The position numbers and the translations under genes were made by a program. The notes beneath the pieces were generated by a model. It was not told the origin of the DNA and did not search any database. It worked only from the letters and a program-made list of their open reading frames with translations. From Martinezella tropici (GTDB lineage: Bacteria > Pseudomonadota > Alphaproteobacteria > Rhizobiales > Rhizobiaceae), in assembly GCF_003287875.1 (NCBI RefSeq), contig NZ_QMKK01000025.1, positions 255,501 through 319,500 of the forward strand: DNA of 64,000 bases, written 5' to 3'. How positions within the stretch are numbered: the stretch's first letter is position 1; every line of letters begins with the position of its first letter. Shown piece by piece: positions 47,347 through 57,294 of this stretch.

Positions 47347-48537
47347 TCAGCCAACGCGCTCTACCGCAATCGCCGTCGCCTCGCCGCCGCCGATGCAGAG
47401 CGCCGCGATGCCTTTTCTCGCACCCTGACGCTCCAGCGCATGCAGCAGCGTCACGATCAACCGTGCCCCGGTGGCACCGATCGGATGGCCGAGGGCGCAG
47501 GCGCCACCATTGATATTGAGCCGATCGCGCGCAATGCCGAGCTCTTTCGCGGCCGCCATGGCGACGACGGCGAAGGCCTCGTTGATCTCGAAAAGATCGA
47601 CATCGCCGATCTTCCACCCGGTCTTGTCGAGCACCTTGCGGATCGCCGGGATCGGCGCGGTGGTATACCAGGCCGGCTCCTGGGAGTGCGTGGCATGCGC
47701 CTTGATTTCGGCGAGGATGGGCAATCCCTCACGCTCGGCGAGCGAGCGGCGCGTCAGGATCAGGGCGGCAGCGCCATCGGCGTTGGCCGACGCACTGGCA
47801 GCGGTAATCGTGCCATCCTTGCGGAAGGCGGGCTTGAGCGTCGGGATCTTTTCAGGTGAAACCTTCTGCGGATGCTCATCCTTGGCGACTGTTACCGGAC
47901 CGCCTTTCGCCATCACTGACACCGGGGTGATTTCGGCTTCGAAAGCGCCGGTTTCGAGCGCCTTGCGAGCGCGAGACAGGGTCTCCACTGCATAGGCATC
48001 CTGATCGTCGCGGCTGAACTGATAGGCCTCGACCGCCATCTCGCCGAAATCGCCCATCGAGCGGCCTTTCTCATAGGCGTCCTCGAGCCCGTCGAGCATC
48101 ATATGGTCGAAGATGCGGTCATGGCCCATGCGATAGCCGCCGCGGGCCTTGGCGAGCAGATAGGGCGCATTCGACATGGATTCCATGCCGCCGGCAACCG
48201 CGATGGAGGCCGAACCGGCGAGAAGCAGGTCATGCGCGAGCATGGTCGCCTTCATGCCGGAGCCGCATACCTTGTTGACGGTGGTGGCACCGACGGCATC
48301 CGGCAAGCCAGCCCCGCGAGCAGCCTGGCGAGCGGGTGCCTGTCCCTGCCCTGCGGGCAGGACGCAGCCGAAGAGAACCTCATCCACCCTTTCTGCCGAA
48401 AGACCGGCACGCTCCAAAGCCGCGCGAATGACATGCGCGCCGAGTTCCGGCGCCTGCAATGACGAGAGTTCGCCCTGGAAACGACCAAGCGGCGTGCGCG
48501 TGGCGGAAACGATAACGACGGGATCGATAGCGGGCAT
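47347..48537 (-). CDS. acetyl-CoA C-acetyltransferase (thiolase)
   Basis: 396 residues, a typical biosynthetic-size thiolase. The acyl-enzyme Cys is C91 in NKVCGSGMKA, the His is H351 in GACALGHPIG, and the second Cys is C381 in LCIGGGEA. Condenses two acetyl-CoA or cleaves beta-ketoacyl-CoA; without a neighbouring phaB or fad gene the pathway cannot be chosen. A TTAGATGA/TCATCTAA inverted repeat lies about 50 bases upstream. Confidence 0.94.
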   Translation of the reverse strand: MPAIDPVVIVSATRTPLGRFQGELSSLQAPELGAHVIRAALERAGLSAERVDEVLFGCVLPAGQGQAPARQAARGAGLPDAVGATTVNKVCGSGMKATMLAHDLLLAGSASIAVAGGMESMSNAPYLLAKARGGYRMGHDRIFDHMMLDGLEDAYEKGRSMGDFGEMAVEAYQFSRDDQDAYAVETLSRARKALETGAFEAEITPVSVMAKGGPVTVAKDEHPQKVSPEKIPTLKPAFRKDGTITAASASANADGAAALILTRRSLAEREGLPILAEIKAHATHSQEPAWYTTAPIPAIRKVLDKTGWKIGDVDLFEINEAFAVVAMAAAKELGIARDRLNINGGACALGHPIGATGARLIVTLLHALERQGARKGIAALCIGGGEATAIAVERVG

Positions 48538-48589
48538 GACATCTCCTCACGGTCAGCAAACGGTATCTTCAGTTGTCATTGCTAGCACG

Positions 48590-48611
48590 TTAGATGATGT
48601 CCGTCATCTAA
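48590..48611. promoter_or_regulatory. inverted repeat upstream of the thiolase gene
   Basis: TTAGATGA (48590-48597) and TCATCTAA (48604-48611), perfect 8-base arms with a 6-base spacer, in the gap shared with the divergent toxin-antitoxin pair. A plausible repressor site for either unit. Confidence 0.45.
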
Positions 48612-48709
48612 ATATCGCAAGAGGAGGAGCGCAAAGTGATCCGCAAGACGCGATTGCCCTGGAGACTGATACACCCTAAGGATATCCAGAAAACTGAGAA
48701 GGATATTCC

Positions 48710-48937
48710 ATGCCGCTTTACATCAAGGACGATGCCATCGATAGGCTGGCACGGCGCTACCAGGCGCTGACCAAGGCTTCCACCAAGACCGAGGCAGTGC
48801 GGCTCGCGCTGCAGAAGGCGCTGGATGAAGAGCTGACCAAGCCGGCCTTGGCCGATGTCGCCGTCGCCTTCTGCCGCAATCTCAAGCAGAAAGCCACTGG
48901 CAAAGGTGCAAGTGCCGGCACCGCGGGAGAGGCCTGA
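48710..48937 (+). CDS. VapB-like antitoxin
   Basis: 75 residues of the PSK-type VapB family: MPLYIKDDAIDRLARRY, then KTEAVRLALQKAL as the DNA-binding and dimer region; the C-terminal 25 residues should wrap the toxin. AAGGATATT precedes the ATG. Its stop overlaps the toxin start by one base (TGATG), the usual coupling. Expected to autoregulate with the toxin. Confidence 0.88.
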   Translation: MPLYIKDDAIDRLARRYQALTKASTKTEAVRLALQKALDEELTKPALADVAVAFCRNLKQKATGKGASAGTAGEA

Positions 48938-49332
48938 TGTTTATCGACGCGACGGTACTGTCGGCGATGATGACCGACGAAGAGGAGGCGCGTGCCTTTG
49001 CCATCCGCATGCAGCCGGCAACGGCGCGAATGACCTCGCCGCTTTCCGCAGCGAATGCCGCTATCCTGGTCTCAGATATTTTGGGATTGTCGCCGACCGA
49101 GGCCGGCGAAGCTGTCCGCACATTTCTGCAGCTCATGAACATTCAGTTGCTTGCGGTGCCGCCCCGCGCCGCCGCCTTGGCGACGGAAGCTTATCAGCGT
49201 TATGGCCAAGGCGACCATCGGGCGCGCCTCAGCCTTGACGATTGCATGACCTATGCCTGCGCCCGCTATTATCGCCAGCCGCTATTGTCGAAAAGCGACC
49301 GATTCAGCCAAACGGATATCGAGCTGGCCTAA
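48937..49332 (+). CDS. VapC-like PIN-domain toxin, one acidic site changed
   Basis: 131 residues. The PIN-domain Mg site is present at D4, D101/D102 (LSLDDCMTYA) and D121 (SKSDRF), and SQTDIE closes the fold. At the second acidic site, where the family has Glu (xxExxx after the ISA/TSP strand), this protein has Asn (N40 in SAANAAIL). VapC toxins are Mg-dependent RNases; this change could weaken or abolish activity. Overlaps the antitoxin by one base. Confidence 0.85.
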   Translation: MFIDATVLSAMMTDEEEARAFAIRMQPATARMTSPLSAANAAILVSDILGLSPTEAGEAVRTFLQLMNIQLLAVPPRAAALATEAYQRYGQGDHRARLSLDDCMTYACARYYRQPLLSKSDRFSQTDIELA

Positions 49333-49355
49333 GGCCAGCGCGAGCCATCACGCCA

Positions 49356-49661
49356 TTACGGGCAAAGAGAAGCGGAGCCTGCACTATAGGTGCTCGAACG
49401 AGCGCCGACGGAGTTCGGGGCAGCGGCGCATTGCAGGCGGGAAATGGAGTCGCCGGCGCGGATCGGGCCGGTTACCGACGGGTCGGTGTTGATGGTGCCG
49501 TCCGGGAGAATTGCGTCCTTGGAATGGTCGACATTGCCGACATCCGCCTGGAACGCCTCGACATTGACGCGCTTGGGATGATGCTTATGAGCTTGTTCCG
49601 CCATGGCGGCGCTGGACATGCCGAGGACGAGAGCGGAGATGGCGAGGGTTCTGAGCAGCAT
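49356..49661 (-). CDS. small exported protein, unknown
   Basis: 101 residues. A signal peptide (MLLRTLAISALVLGMSSAAMA, about 1-21) precedes a short His-rich segment (HKHHPKR) and an acidic mature part. AGGAGG lies 9 bases before the ATG, which supports it over the overlapping plus-strand frame. I do not recognise the family. Its last third overlaps nothing else but has weak coding character, so the true C-terminus may be shorter in relatives. Confidence 0.6.
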   Translation of the reverse strand: MLLRTLAISALVLGMSSAAMAEQAHKHHPKRVNVEAFQADVGNVDHSKDAILPDGTINTDPSVTGPIRAGDSISRLQCAAAPNSVGARSSTYSAGSASLCP

Positions 49662-49765
49662 AAGACTGCCTCCTATGGGAGTTGAAGCAACATTGATATG
49701 GGAACGGACGAGCCATTTTTACAGCGGCTTGCGTCTCAATATCGTTAAGAATTCTAAGGTTTTGA

Positions 49766-51205
49766 TCAGGTCTTCACTTTATGGCGGGACACCTCTGCGC
49801 CGGCATCGTGCGGCAGGCTGATAAAGCGCAATGCGGAGATGGCACCGATAAGCCCAACGACAAGGAAAGCCCAGCGAAAATCGACAAGCGAGAGCGTTTC
49901 CCCACCATGAATCATGCGCGAGAGATTAAGAACGGCGGCAGCGACGGCAACGCCGAGCAGCAGCGAAACCTGCTGCAGCATGCTCGACAATGTCGAGGCC
50001 GAACTGCGCTGCGCGGCATGGATATCGGCAAAGCCAAGCGTATTCAGCGCCGTGAAGTTCATAGACCGCGAAAGGCCGGCGATGAATAGCAGGCAATATA
50101 TCAGTGGGTCCGGCGTCGCCGGCGACAGGAACGCACAGCCGCCGATGCTGGCCGACGAGATCAGGCCATTGACGACGAGCACATTGCGGAAGCCAAAGAC
50201 TCTCAACGTCTGCGTGGTGATCGCCTTCATGCCGAGATTGCCGGCAAAGTAGAACAGCAGATAGGTGCCGGCATCGATCGCCGTGCGCCCGAACCCGACC
50301 TGGAAGAGCAAGGGAATTAGAAAGGGCGTGGCGTTGATCGCGACCCGGCTCGCCGTACCGGCCGAAAGCGTGGACATGGCGAAGGTCTGCACCTTGAAGG
50401 CGGAGAGATCGAGCAGGGGCGCATCGACCGTCATGAAATGCCGGGTGGCGATGACGGAGAAGACCACGCCCACGGCAATGAGCCCGATGCTGGGTGCCAA
50501 GCCCGCGGTTCCCTGGACCACGAATTCCAGACCGGCGAGCAGGAAGGTCAACCCCGCCGCCGATTGCAGGAAACCGATGAAATCGAGCCGCGCAGCCTTT
50601 TCCTCCCGTTGATCCGGCACAAAGCGCAGGACGAGACCGAGCCCGATGATGCCGATCGGGATATTGATCAGGAAGTTCCAGTGCCAGCTGAGATAGGTGG
50701 TGATGAAGCTGCCGAGCACCGGACCGATGACGGGAGCCGTCAGCGCCGGCCAGGTGATCATCGAGATGGCATGCACCAGATCGGACTTGCGCGCGTTTTT
50801 CAGGACGATGATGCGTCCCACGGGCGTCATCAGCGCGCTGCCGACGCCCTGTATGGCGCGGGCAGTGATGAACTCGGTCAGACGGCCCGAAAGACCGCAG
50901 AACAGTGATGCCACGGTGAAGATGATGATCGATGCCAGGAATACACGCCGCGCGCCATAGCGATCGCCGGCCCAGCCGGCCAGCGGGACGAAGGCCGCCA
51001 TGGTTAGCAGATAGACCGTGATGCCGATGCTCATCGACACCGGCTCGACGCCGAAGGTCATCGCCATCTGCGGCAGCGACGTGGTGACGATGGTGCCATC
51101 CAGGATTTGCATGAAGAAGGAGACGGCGACCACCAAGGCGATGATACGGGACTGCCGGCCGAAGCTTGCTTCGGAAGGTTCTTCTGTGGTCCGGGCAACG
51201 GTCAT
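49766..51205 (-). CDS. MFS drug exporter, DHA2 (EmrB-like, 14-segment) family
   Basis: 479 residues with about 14 hydrophobic segments. The DHA2 hallmarks are ILDGTIVTTSLP in the first segment, GWAGDRYGARRVF in the loop after segment two, and GPVLGSFITTYLSWHWNFLI in segment five. Proton-driven export of hydrophobic compounds. I used ATG 51205; a TTG (51259) and ATG (51247) upstream are open but have no clear ribosome site. No EmrA-type adaptor is adjacent. Confidence 0.92.
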   Translation of the reverse strand: MTVARTTEEPSEASFGRQSRIIALVVAVSFFMQILDGTIVTTSLPQMAMTFGVEPVSMSIGITVYLLTMAAFVPLAGWAGDRYGARRVFLASIIIFTVASLFCGLSGRLTEFITARAIQGVGSALMTPVGRIIVLKNARKSDLVHAISMITWPALTAPVIGPVLGSFITTYLSWHWNFLINIPIGIIGLGLVLRFVPDQREEKAARLDFIGFLQSAAGLTFLLAGLEFVVQGTAGLAPSIGLIAVGVVFSVIATRHFMTVDAPLLDLSAFKVQTFAMSTLSAGTASRVAINATPFLIPLLFQVGFGRTAIDAGTYLLFYFAGNLGMKAITTQTLRVFGFRNVLVVNGLISSASIGGCAFLSPATPDPLIYCLLFIAGLSRSMNFTALNTLGFADIHAAQRSSASTLSSMLQQVSLLLGVAVAAAVLNLSRMIHGGETLSLVDFRWAFLVVGLIGAISALRFISLPHDAGAEVSRHKVKT

Positions 51206-51397
51206 GGGATGAAATTTCGGAGATTGGCGTTCAAGGAGGCCGTGCATTACCGGCAGCAATCATATGATCATTGAATACGCCCATCATGGTGGCTTGCAAA
51301 GTCACAAATCCAAGCTGTTGCCATTAAAAATTGACAGGGTGACATAGAACCGCGGTTCGAGAGAGCCAATCCAAAGACATCCCACCCGCAAGATTCA

Positions 51398-52060
51398 TCA
51401 ATCGTCCGAATAGCGCTGCTCGCGCCAGGGATCGCCATACATGTGATAGCCGTTCTTCTCCCAGAAACCGGCCCTGTCCGCACCGATGAACTCAATACGG
51501 TTCAGCCACTTGGCGCTCTTCCAGAAGTAAAGATGCGGCACGACGAGGCGCATTGGGCCGCCATGCTCGCCGGTCAACGGCTGGCCCTCCCAAGCGGTGG
51601 CCAGAATCGCATCTTCGGCAGCGAAATCCGCAAGCGGCAAGTTTGTGGTGTAGCCGTCATAGCTCGTCAGCAGCACATGCTGCGTCTCCGCTGTCGGCAT
51701 GGCAAGATCGAGGAGATCGCGCGTCGAAACCCCTTCCCAGCGATTGTCATAGCGCGACCAGGTCGTCACGCAGTGAATATCGCTGACGCGGGTGCTTTGC
51801 TCGATCGCCCGGAAAGCGGCCCAATCGAGGCTGAGTCGATTTTCCACGAAGCCGATCACATCGAGCCGCCAACTCGGCAAAGAAATCTGCGGCTGCACGC
51901 CGAGATCGAGCACCGGCCAGTTCTTGACAAGATGCTGCCCGGGCGGCAGCCGCTCTGTTTCGGGCCGGCTGACGCGCCCCGTCAGAAACTTGCCTTCCGC
52001 CGCCCAGCGGCGCTTGGAAGTCGTAAGCTTGCTATCGGCGGGGATCTGGTCGTCGCTCAT
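51398..52060 (-). CDS. sulfite-oxidase-like molybdopterin oxidoreductase (YuiH-type)
   Basis: 220 residues, a single molybdopterin-binding domain of the sulfite oxidase fold without haem or Tat signal. The Mo-ligand Cys is in SDIHCVTTWSRYDNRW (about residue 97), and HGGPMRLVVPHLYFWKSAKW is the conserved C-terminal segment. Lacking export signals, it is likely cytoplasmic; electron partner and substrate are unknown. Lies upstream of hutD on the same strand with an 80-base gap, probably separate. Confidence 0.9.
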   Translation of the reverse strand: MSDDQIPADSKLTTSKRRWAAEGKFLTGRVSRPETERLPPGQHLVKNWPVLDLGVQPQISLPSWRLDVIGFVENRLSLDWAAFRAIEQSTRVSDIHCVTTWSRYDNRWEGVSTRDLLDLAMPTAETQHVLLTSYDGYTTNLPLADFAAEDAILATAWEGQPLTGEHGGPMRLVVPHLYFWKSAKWLNRIEFIGADRAGFWEKNGYHMYGDPWREQRYSDD

Positions 52061-52140
52061 GCCGGTATCCTCTTTCTAGTAGATAGAAATAGGATGACCG
52101 AGCTGGGCAGGTGTCAAGTCAAGGAACAGCAGATAGCTGG

Positions 52141-52704
52141 CTATATTGCCGCAATGGCGATATGGAATAGCTGCGCCTTGCCCGAGATCGAGTGCCGCCC
52201 GGCGCTGTCGTCGGAAATCAAAAGGCAATCGCCCGCATCAAGCGCCATGCCATCGATTTCGGCATTGCCGCGATGGCAAAGAACAAGAATGGTCCCGTCC
52301 CCGAAAGCGACTTCGCTAGGTCCATCGACCAAAACGCGCCGCACGGAATGCGTAAAACGGCCCCGCCGCGTCATGACATTGAGATCGGTAATCGTCCCGT
52401 CGATCAATGTCGCCGAAGTCGGCGCGTCGGCAGCGAAGGCCAGCGGCTCGCTTGCCTGTGTGAGGCGTTTGGGTGAGCGCCCCTCGATGAAAAGGGTCAT
52501 GCCCTCACCATTGAGAATGGATAGCGTACGATCGATGCCGGGAAAGACCGAGAACGGCCCGTCCGTGGCAACGGTCGCCATGCTGACGCGCCAGTCGAAG
52601 TCGGCAAGCCCGGCGCCCTCAGGCGAAACGGCGATCTCCACCGTTTCCCCGCCGCCGTTTTTCCAAGGCATGCGCTTATGGTCACTGGCGCGCAGCAGCT
52701 TCAT
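52141..52704 (-). CDS. hutD: HutD-family protein of histidine utilisation
   Basis: 187 residues, bicupin HutD family (WKNGGGETVEIA near the start, then RVSMATVATDGPFS). HutD is conserved in hut operons and thought to limit or tune histidine breakdown; its chemistry is unsettled. The ATG follows the hutU stop after one base. Last gene of the hutI-hutH-hutU-hutD operon. A longer in-frame start inside hutU is a shadow. Confidence 0.9.
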   Translation of the reverse strand: MKLLRASDHKRMPWKNGGGETVEIAVSPEGAGLADFDWRVSMATVATDGPFSVFPGIDRTLSILNGEGMTLFIEGRSPKRLTQASEPLAFAADAPTSATLIDGTITDLNVMTRRGRFTHSVRRVLVDGPSEVAFGDGTILVLCHRGNAEIDGMALDAGDCLLISDDSAGRHSISGKAQLFHIAIAAI

Positions 52705-52705
52705 C

Positions 52706-54391
52706 TCAGTTCCCCAGGATGGCCGGCAGGCGCAGGCCCTGCTTCTTGGCCCAGTCGAGGGCGATGTCGTAGCCGGCATCGGCATGGCGCATGACGCCAG
52801 TCGCCGGGTCGTTCCAGAGAACGCGCTCCAGGCGCTTGGCCGCATCATCCGTGCCGTCGGCGCAGATGACCATGCCGGAGTGCTGGGAAAAGCCCATGCC
52901 GACGCCGCCGCCGTGATGCAGCGATACCCAGGTGGCGCCCGATGCTGTGTTGAGCAGGGCATTCAAGAGCGGCCAGTCGGACACGGCATCCGAGCCGTCC
53001 TTCATGGCTTCCGTTTCGCGGTTCGGCGAAGCGACCGAGCCGGAGTCGAGATGATCGCGGCCGATGACGACGGGCGCTTTCAGCTCGCCGTTCCTGACCA
53101 TTTCGTTGAAGGCAAGTCCGAGGCGGTGGCGATCGCCGAGACCGACCCAGCAAATGCGCGCCGGCAGGCCCTGGAAGGCGATGCGCTCGCGTGCCATGTC
53201 GAGCCAGTTGTGCAGGTGCTTGTTGTCGGGCAGCAGCTCCTTCACCTTGGCGTCGGTCTTGTAGATATCTTCCGGATCGCCCGAGAGGGCAGCCCAGCGG
53301 AACGGACCGATACCGCGGCAGAAGAGCGGGCGGATATAGGCCGGCACGAAGCCCGGGAAAGCGAAGGCGTTTTCGAAACCCTCTTCCTTGGCAACCTGGC
53401 GGATATTGTTGCCATAGTCGAGCGTCGGCACGCCGGCATCCCAGAAGGCGACCATGGCTTCGACATGCACCTTCATGGAGGTACGGGCGGCGGCTTCGAC
53501 GGCCTTCGGATCGCTCTCGCGCTTGGCCCGGTGTTCGGCCACCGTCCAGCCGATCGGCAGATAGCCGTTCAGCGGGTCGTGGGCGGAGGTCTGGTCGGTG
53601 ACGATATCCGGACGCAGTCCGCCGGCCTTCATGCGCTTTACGAGTTCCGGGAAGATTTCTGCAGCGTTGCCGAGCAGGCCGACGGACTTGGCTTCGCCAG
53701 CCTTCGTCCACTTGTCGATCAAAGCAAGCGCTTCATCGAGCGTCTTTGCTTTCTCGTCGACATAACGGGTGCGCAGGCGGAAATCGATGCGGGTTTCGTC
53801 GCTTTCGACGGCGAGGCAGCAGGCGCCGGCCATGACAGCCGCCAGCGGCTGTGCGCCGCCCATGCCGCCGAGACCGCCGGTCAGGATCCACTTGCCCTTG
53901 AGGTTGCCGTTGTAGTGCTGTCGACCGGCTTCGACGAAGGTCTCGTAGGTGCCCTGCACGATACCCTGCGTGCCGATGTAGATCCACGAGCCGGCCGTCA
54001 TCTGGCCGTACATGGCAAGACCCTTCTTATCCAGCTCATTGAAGTGATCCCAGGTTGCCCAATGCGGCACGAGGTTGGAGTTGGCGATCAGCACGCGCGG
54101 CGCATCCTTGTGGGTGCGGAACACGGCGACCGGCTTGCCGGACTGCACAAGCAGCGTCTCGTCTTCGTTGAGCGTCTTCAGCGTCGCGGCGATACGGTCG
54201 AAATCATCCCAGGTGCGGGCGGCGCGACCAATGCCGCCATAAACGACCAGCTCGTTCGGGTTCTCGGCAACGTCCGGGTCGAGGTTGTTCATCAGCATGC
54301 GCAGCGGCGCTTCAGTCAGCCAGCTCTTGGCATTGAGCTCCGGACCACGAGGCGCGCGGATCTCGCGGATATTATGGCGTGGGTTGGTCAT
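52706..54391 (-). CDS. hutU: urocanate hydratase
   Basis: 561 residues, typical length. Converts urocanate to imidazolone propionate using tightly bound NAD+. Family landmarks are [45 protein letters not shown] (NAD+ loop) and the C-terminal [17 protein letters not shown]. The ATG lies one base after the hutH stop, so translation is coupled. Confidence 0.97.
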   Translation of the reverse strand: MTNPRHNIREIRAPRGPELNAKSWLTEAPLRMLMNNLDPDVAENPNELVVYGGIGRAARTWDDFDRIAATLKTLNEDETLLVQSGKPVAVFRTHKDAPRVLIANSNLVPHWATWDHFNELDKKGLAMYGQMTAGSWIYIGTQGIVQGTYETFVEAGRQHYNGNLKGKWILTGGLGGMGGAQPLAAVMAGACCLAVESDETRIDFRLRTRYVDEKAKTLDEALALIDKWTKAGEAKSVGLLGNAAEIFPELVKRMKAGGLRPDIVTDQTSAHDPLNGYLPIGWTVAEHRAKRESDPKAVEAAARTSMKVHVEAMVAFWDAGVPTLDYGNNIRQVAKEEGFENAFAFPGFVPAYIRPLFCRGIGPFRWAALSGDPEDIYKTDAKVKELLPDNKHLHNWLDMARERIAFQGLPARICWVGLGDRHRLGLAFNEMVRNGELKAPVVIGRDHLDSGSVASPNRETEAMKDGSDAVSDWPLLNALLNTASGATWVSLHHGGGVGMGFSQHSGMVICADGTDDAAKRLERVLWNDPATGVMRHADAGYDIALDWAKKQGLRLPAILGN

Positions 54392-54392
54392 G

Positions 54393-55928
54393 TCACATCT
54401 CCAAGGAGGGCAGGATGTTGGTTGAAATCGAGGCATTGAGCGCGCCGGAGCCGATAAGCTCGCTGGCGGCTTTCAGGTCGTTCGCCATGTAGCGGTCCTC
54501 TTCCAGCGACGGCACGGCGGCGCGGATCGAAGCAATGGCAAGGGTCAGTTCCGGGCTGGTCGTCAGCGGCGCGCGCAGCTCGACGCCCTGGGCAGCCGTC
54601 AGCGCCTCAATGCCGATGATACCGAAGAGGTTTTCGGTCATTTGCAGCAGGCGGCGGGCGCCATGGCAGGCCATAGAAACATGGTCTTCCTGGTTGGCCG
54701 AGGTCGGCGTCGAATCGACAGAGGCCGGGTGCGACATCTGCTTGTTTTCCGACATCAGCGCAGCCGAGGTCACTTCGGCAATCATTAGGCCGGAGTTCAG
54801 GCCGGGCTTCTTGGCGAGGAAGGCCGGCAGGCCGTAGCTGAGCGCAGGATCGACGAGCAGCGCGATGCGGCGCTGGGCGATTGCGCCGATTTCGCAGACA
54901 GCGATGGCAATCTGGTCGGCGGCGAAAGCGACAGGCTCGGCATGGAAATTGCCGCCGGAAACGACGGAATTATCCGAAAGTACCAGCGGATTGTCGGTGA
55001 CGGCATTGGCCTCGATTTCAAGGGTACGGCCGACGGAGCGCAGAAGGTCGAGGCAGGCGCCATCCACCTGCGGCTGGCAACGAATGCAATAAGGGTCCTG
55101 CACGCGCTCGTCGCCTTCGATATGGCTTTCGCGGATCACGGAACCGGCCAATAGGCCGCGAAGGGCGGCGGCGGTATCGATCTGACCCTTATGGCCGCGC
55201 AGAGTATGAATATCGGGATGGAACGGGGCGGAGGAACCCATCGCCGCATCCGTCGACATCGCGCCGGTAATGAGCGCGGCCTGGGCGGCACGATGAGCAC
55301 GGAAGAGGCCCGCAAGCGCAAGACCGGTCGAGACCTGCGTGCCGTTGATCAGCGCCAGCCCTTCCTTTGCAGCGAGCACGACCGGCTTCAAACCAGCCTT
55401 TTCGAGCGCTGCCGCGCCGGAAAGCCGCTCGCCGGCATAGAAGGCCTCGCCGTGCCCCATCATGACCGCAGTCATATGCGCCAGCGGCGCAAGATCGCCC
55501 GAAGCGCCGACCGAACCCTTTTCGGGAATGACGGGCACGACGCCCCCTTCGAGCATGCCTTCGATCAGCCGCACCAGCTCCAGCCGCACGCCGGACGCGC
55601 CGCGTCCGAGCGAAACCAGCTTCAGCGACATGATGAGGCGAACGACATTCTCAGGCAGCGGCTGGCCGACGCCGCAGCAATGCGAGAGAATGAGATTGCG
55701 CTGCAGCGTTGCGACATCCGCACTGTCGATCTTGATCGATGCGAGTTTGCCGAAGCCGGTGTTGATGCCGTAAACCGGCGCATTGCCGGCAGCGATTTCG
55801 GCAATACGGGCGGCCGCCTTGGCGATGCCGGCATCGAAGGACGCATCGAGCTTAGCCGGCTCACCGCTCCAATAGATCGTCGCCAGCTGCTGCAGCGAGA
55901 CGGAACCCGGATGGAGAACGACAGTCAT
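54393..55928 (-). CDS. hutH: histidine ammonia-lyase
   Basis: 511 residues. The MIO cofactor tripeptide Ala-Ser-Gly is at 142-144 in [11 protein letters not shown], exactly the classical position, and Y53 ([10 protein letters not shown]) is the catalytic base. Deaminates histidine to urocanate, the first step. Its ATG overlaps the hutI stop by 4 bases. The family start MTVVLHPG is at 55928; upstream frame is hutI shadow. Confidence 0.97.
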   Translation of the reverse strand: MTVVLHPGSVSLQQLATIYWSGEPAKLDASFDAGIAKAAARIAEIAAGNAPVYGINTGFGKLASIKIDSADVATLQRNLILSHCCGVGQPLPENVVRLIMSLKLVSLGRGASGVRLELVRLIEGMLEGGVVPVIPEKGSVGASGDLAPLAHMTAVMMGHGEAFYAGERLSGAAALEKAGLKPVVLAAKEGLALINGTQVSTGLALAGLFRAHRAAQAALITGAMSTDAAMGSSAPFHPDIHTLRGHKGQIDTAAALRGLLAGSVIRESHIEGDERVQDPYCIRCQPQVDGACLDLLRSVGRTLEIEANAVTDNPLVLSDNSVVSGGNFHAEPVAFAADQIAIAVCEIGAIAQRRIALLVDPALSYGLPAFLAKKPGLNSGLMIAEVTSAALMSENKQMSHPASVDSTPTSANQEDHVSMACHGARRLLQMTENLFGIIGIEALTAAQGVELRAPLTTSPELTLAIASIRAAVPSLEEDRYMANDLKAASELIGSGALNASISTNILPSLEM

Positions 55929-57193
55929 CGGTTGAACCTCTTTCCCTTGAAAACATGTGCATGGAGGGGATTGAAGCCGATGCGGTAGACAAGCTCCGCC
56001 AGGCTTTCGACATCCCAAATGGCAAAATCGGCCGACTTGCCGGCTTCGAGCGTCCCCGTCTCGGAGAGCAGCCCAAGGGCGCGAGCGCCTTCGCGCGTCG
56101 CGCCGGCAATGCATTCTTCGACCGTCAGGCGGAAAAGGGTGGCCGCCATGTTCATGGTCAGCAGCAGCGAGGTCAGCGGTGAGGTACCGGGATTGGAGTC
56201 CGTGGCAATGGCGATCGAGACGCCTGCATCACGCAGGGCCTGAACCGGCGGCTTCTGCTTCTCGTTGATGGCATAGAAGGCGCCTGGCAGCAGCACGGCA
56301 ACCGTGCCAGCCGCAGCCATCGCCTTGACGCCGTCCTCATCGAGATATTCGACGTGATCGGCTGATAAAGCACCATAGGAAGCGGCAAGCTTGGCACCGC
56401 CGAGATTGGAAAGTTGTTCGGCATGCAGCTTCACCGGAATACCGAGCGACTTGGCAAGATCGAAGACGCGGGCGATTTCGGCCGTCGAAAAGGCAATGCC
56501 CTCGCAGAAGCCGTCGACGGCATCGACAAGGCCTTCGGCCTGGGCTTGCTTCAAACCGGGCAGCACGACATCATCGATATAATCGCCGTTACGCCCCTTG
56601 TATTCAGCCGGGGTCGCGTGCGCACCGAGATAAGAAGTCACGACGCGAACCGGGCGGACTGTCTCCAGCTTGCGCGCGGCCCGCAGCATCTTCAATTCGG
56701 ATTCAATATTGAGGCCGTAGCCCGATTTCACCTCGATTGTCGTTACGCCTTCGGACAACAGCGTATCGAGACGCGGCAAGGCGACGGCGACAAGCTCATC
56801 CACCGACAGTGCCCGCGTTGCGTTGACGGAGGAAACGATGCCGCCGCCGGCACGCGCGATCTCTTCGTAGCTCGCGCCTTCCAGCCGCATCTCGAATTCG
56901 CGGGCGCGGTTGCCGCCATAGACGATATGTGTGTGGCAATCGACGAGGCCAGGGGTCACCCAGCGCCCTTCGAGATCGACGATTTCTGCACCTGACGTAT
57001 CGGGCAGATCGGCTTCGCTGCCGGCAAAGACGATGCGGCCGCCCTTGGTCAGGATCGCGCCTTTCTCGATCGTGCCGAGCCGGGCCTCACCCTCTTTCAA
57101 GGTTGCAAGGCGAGCATTGCGCCAGACGCGGCTTGCCCCGCAGTTTTCCTTGCCATCGTTGGGGCCGTCTTCGGAAAAATTGTTCCCACCCAT
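55925..57193 (-). CDS. hutI: imidazolonepropionase
   Basis: 422 residues, amidohydrolase fold. The metal-binding H-x-H is in [12 protein letters not shown], and further ligands are in [10 protein letters not shown] and ATDSNPG. Hydrolyses imidazolone propionate to N-formimino-glutamate. I placed the start at 57193 with GAGGAAAGG upstream; the region further upstream contains the HutC operator and is non-coding. First gene of the hutIHUD operon. Confidence 0.96.
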   Translation of the reverse strand: MGGNNFSEDGPNDGKENCGASRVWRNARLATLKEGEARLGTIEKGAILTKGGRIVFAGSEADLPDTSGAEIVDLEGRWVTPGLVDCHTHIVYGGNRAREFEMRLEGASYEEIARAGGGIVSSVNATRALSVDELVAVALPRLDTLLSEGVTTIEVKSGYGLNIESELKMLRAARKLETVRPVRVVTSYLGAHATPAEYKGRNGDYIDDVVLPGLKQAQAEGLVDAVDGFCEGIAFSTAEIARVFDLAKSLGIPVKLHAEQLSNLGGAKLAASYGALSADHVEYLDEDGVKAMAAAGTVAVLLPGAFYAINEKQKPPVQALRDAGVSIAIATDSNPGTSPLTSLLLTMNMAATLFRLTVEECIAGATREGARALGLLSETGTLEAGKSADFAIWDVESLAELVYRIGFNPLHAHVFKGKRFNR

Positions 57194-57223
57194 CAGCTTT
57201 ACGCCTTTCCTCGTTGGCTCATA

Positions 57224-57235
57224 ATGTATATACAT
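57224..57235. promoter_or_regulatory. HutC operator between hutI and hutF
   Basis: ATGTATATACAT is a perfect 12-base palindrome containing TGTATATACA, which matches the known HutC recognition sequence. It lies 31 bases before hutI and 60 before hutF, so one site can repress both arms; urocanate is the usual inducer. Confidence 0.9.
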
Positions 57236-57294
57236 AATCGAAAGGCTGACAAGAGGGATTTTGGACTCCATGTCCGAAAGGAAAGGGTGAGACC

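Noticed and set aside
49242..49685. 147-codon plus-strand frame overlapping the VapC-like toxin end
   Set aside because: No ribosome site or domain; the minus-strand frame at 49356-49661 has a signal peptide and AGGAGG site.
51443..54439. 998-codon open frame antisense to the sulfite-oxidase-like gene, hutD and hutU
   Set aside because: It spans three well-supported genes on the other strand, has no domain or ribosome site, and shows the same bias artefact.
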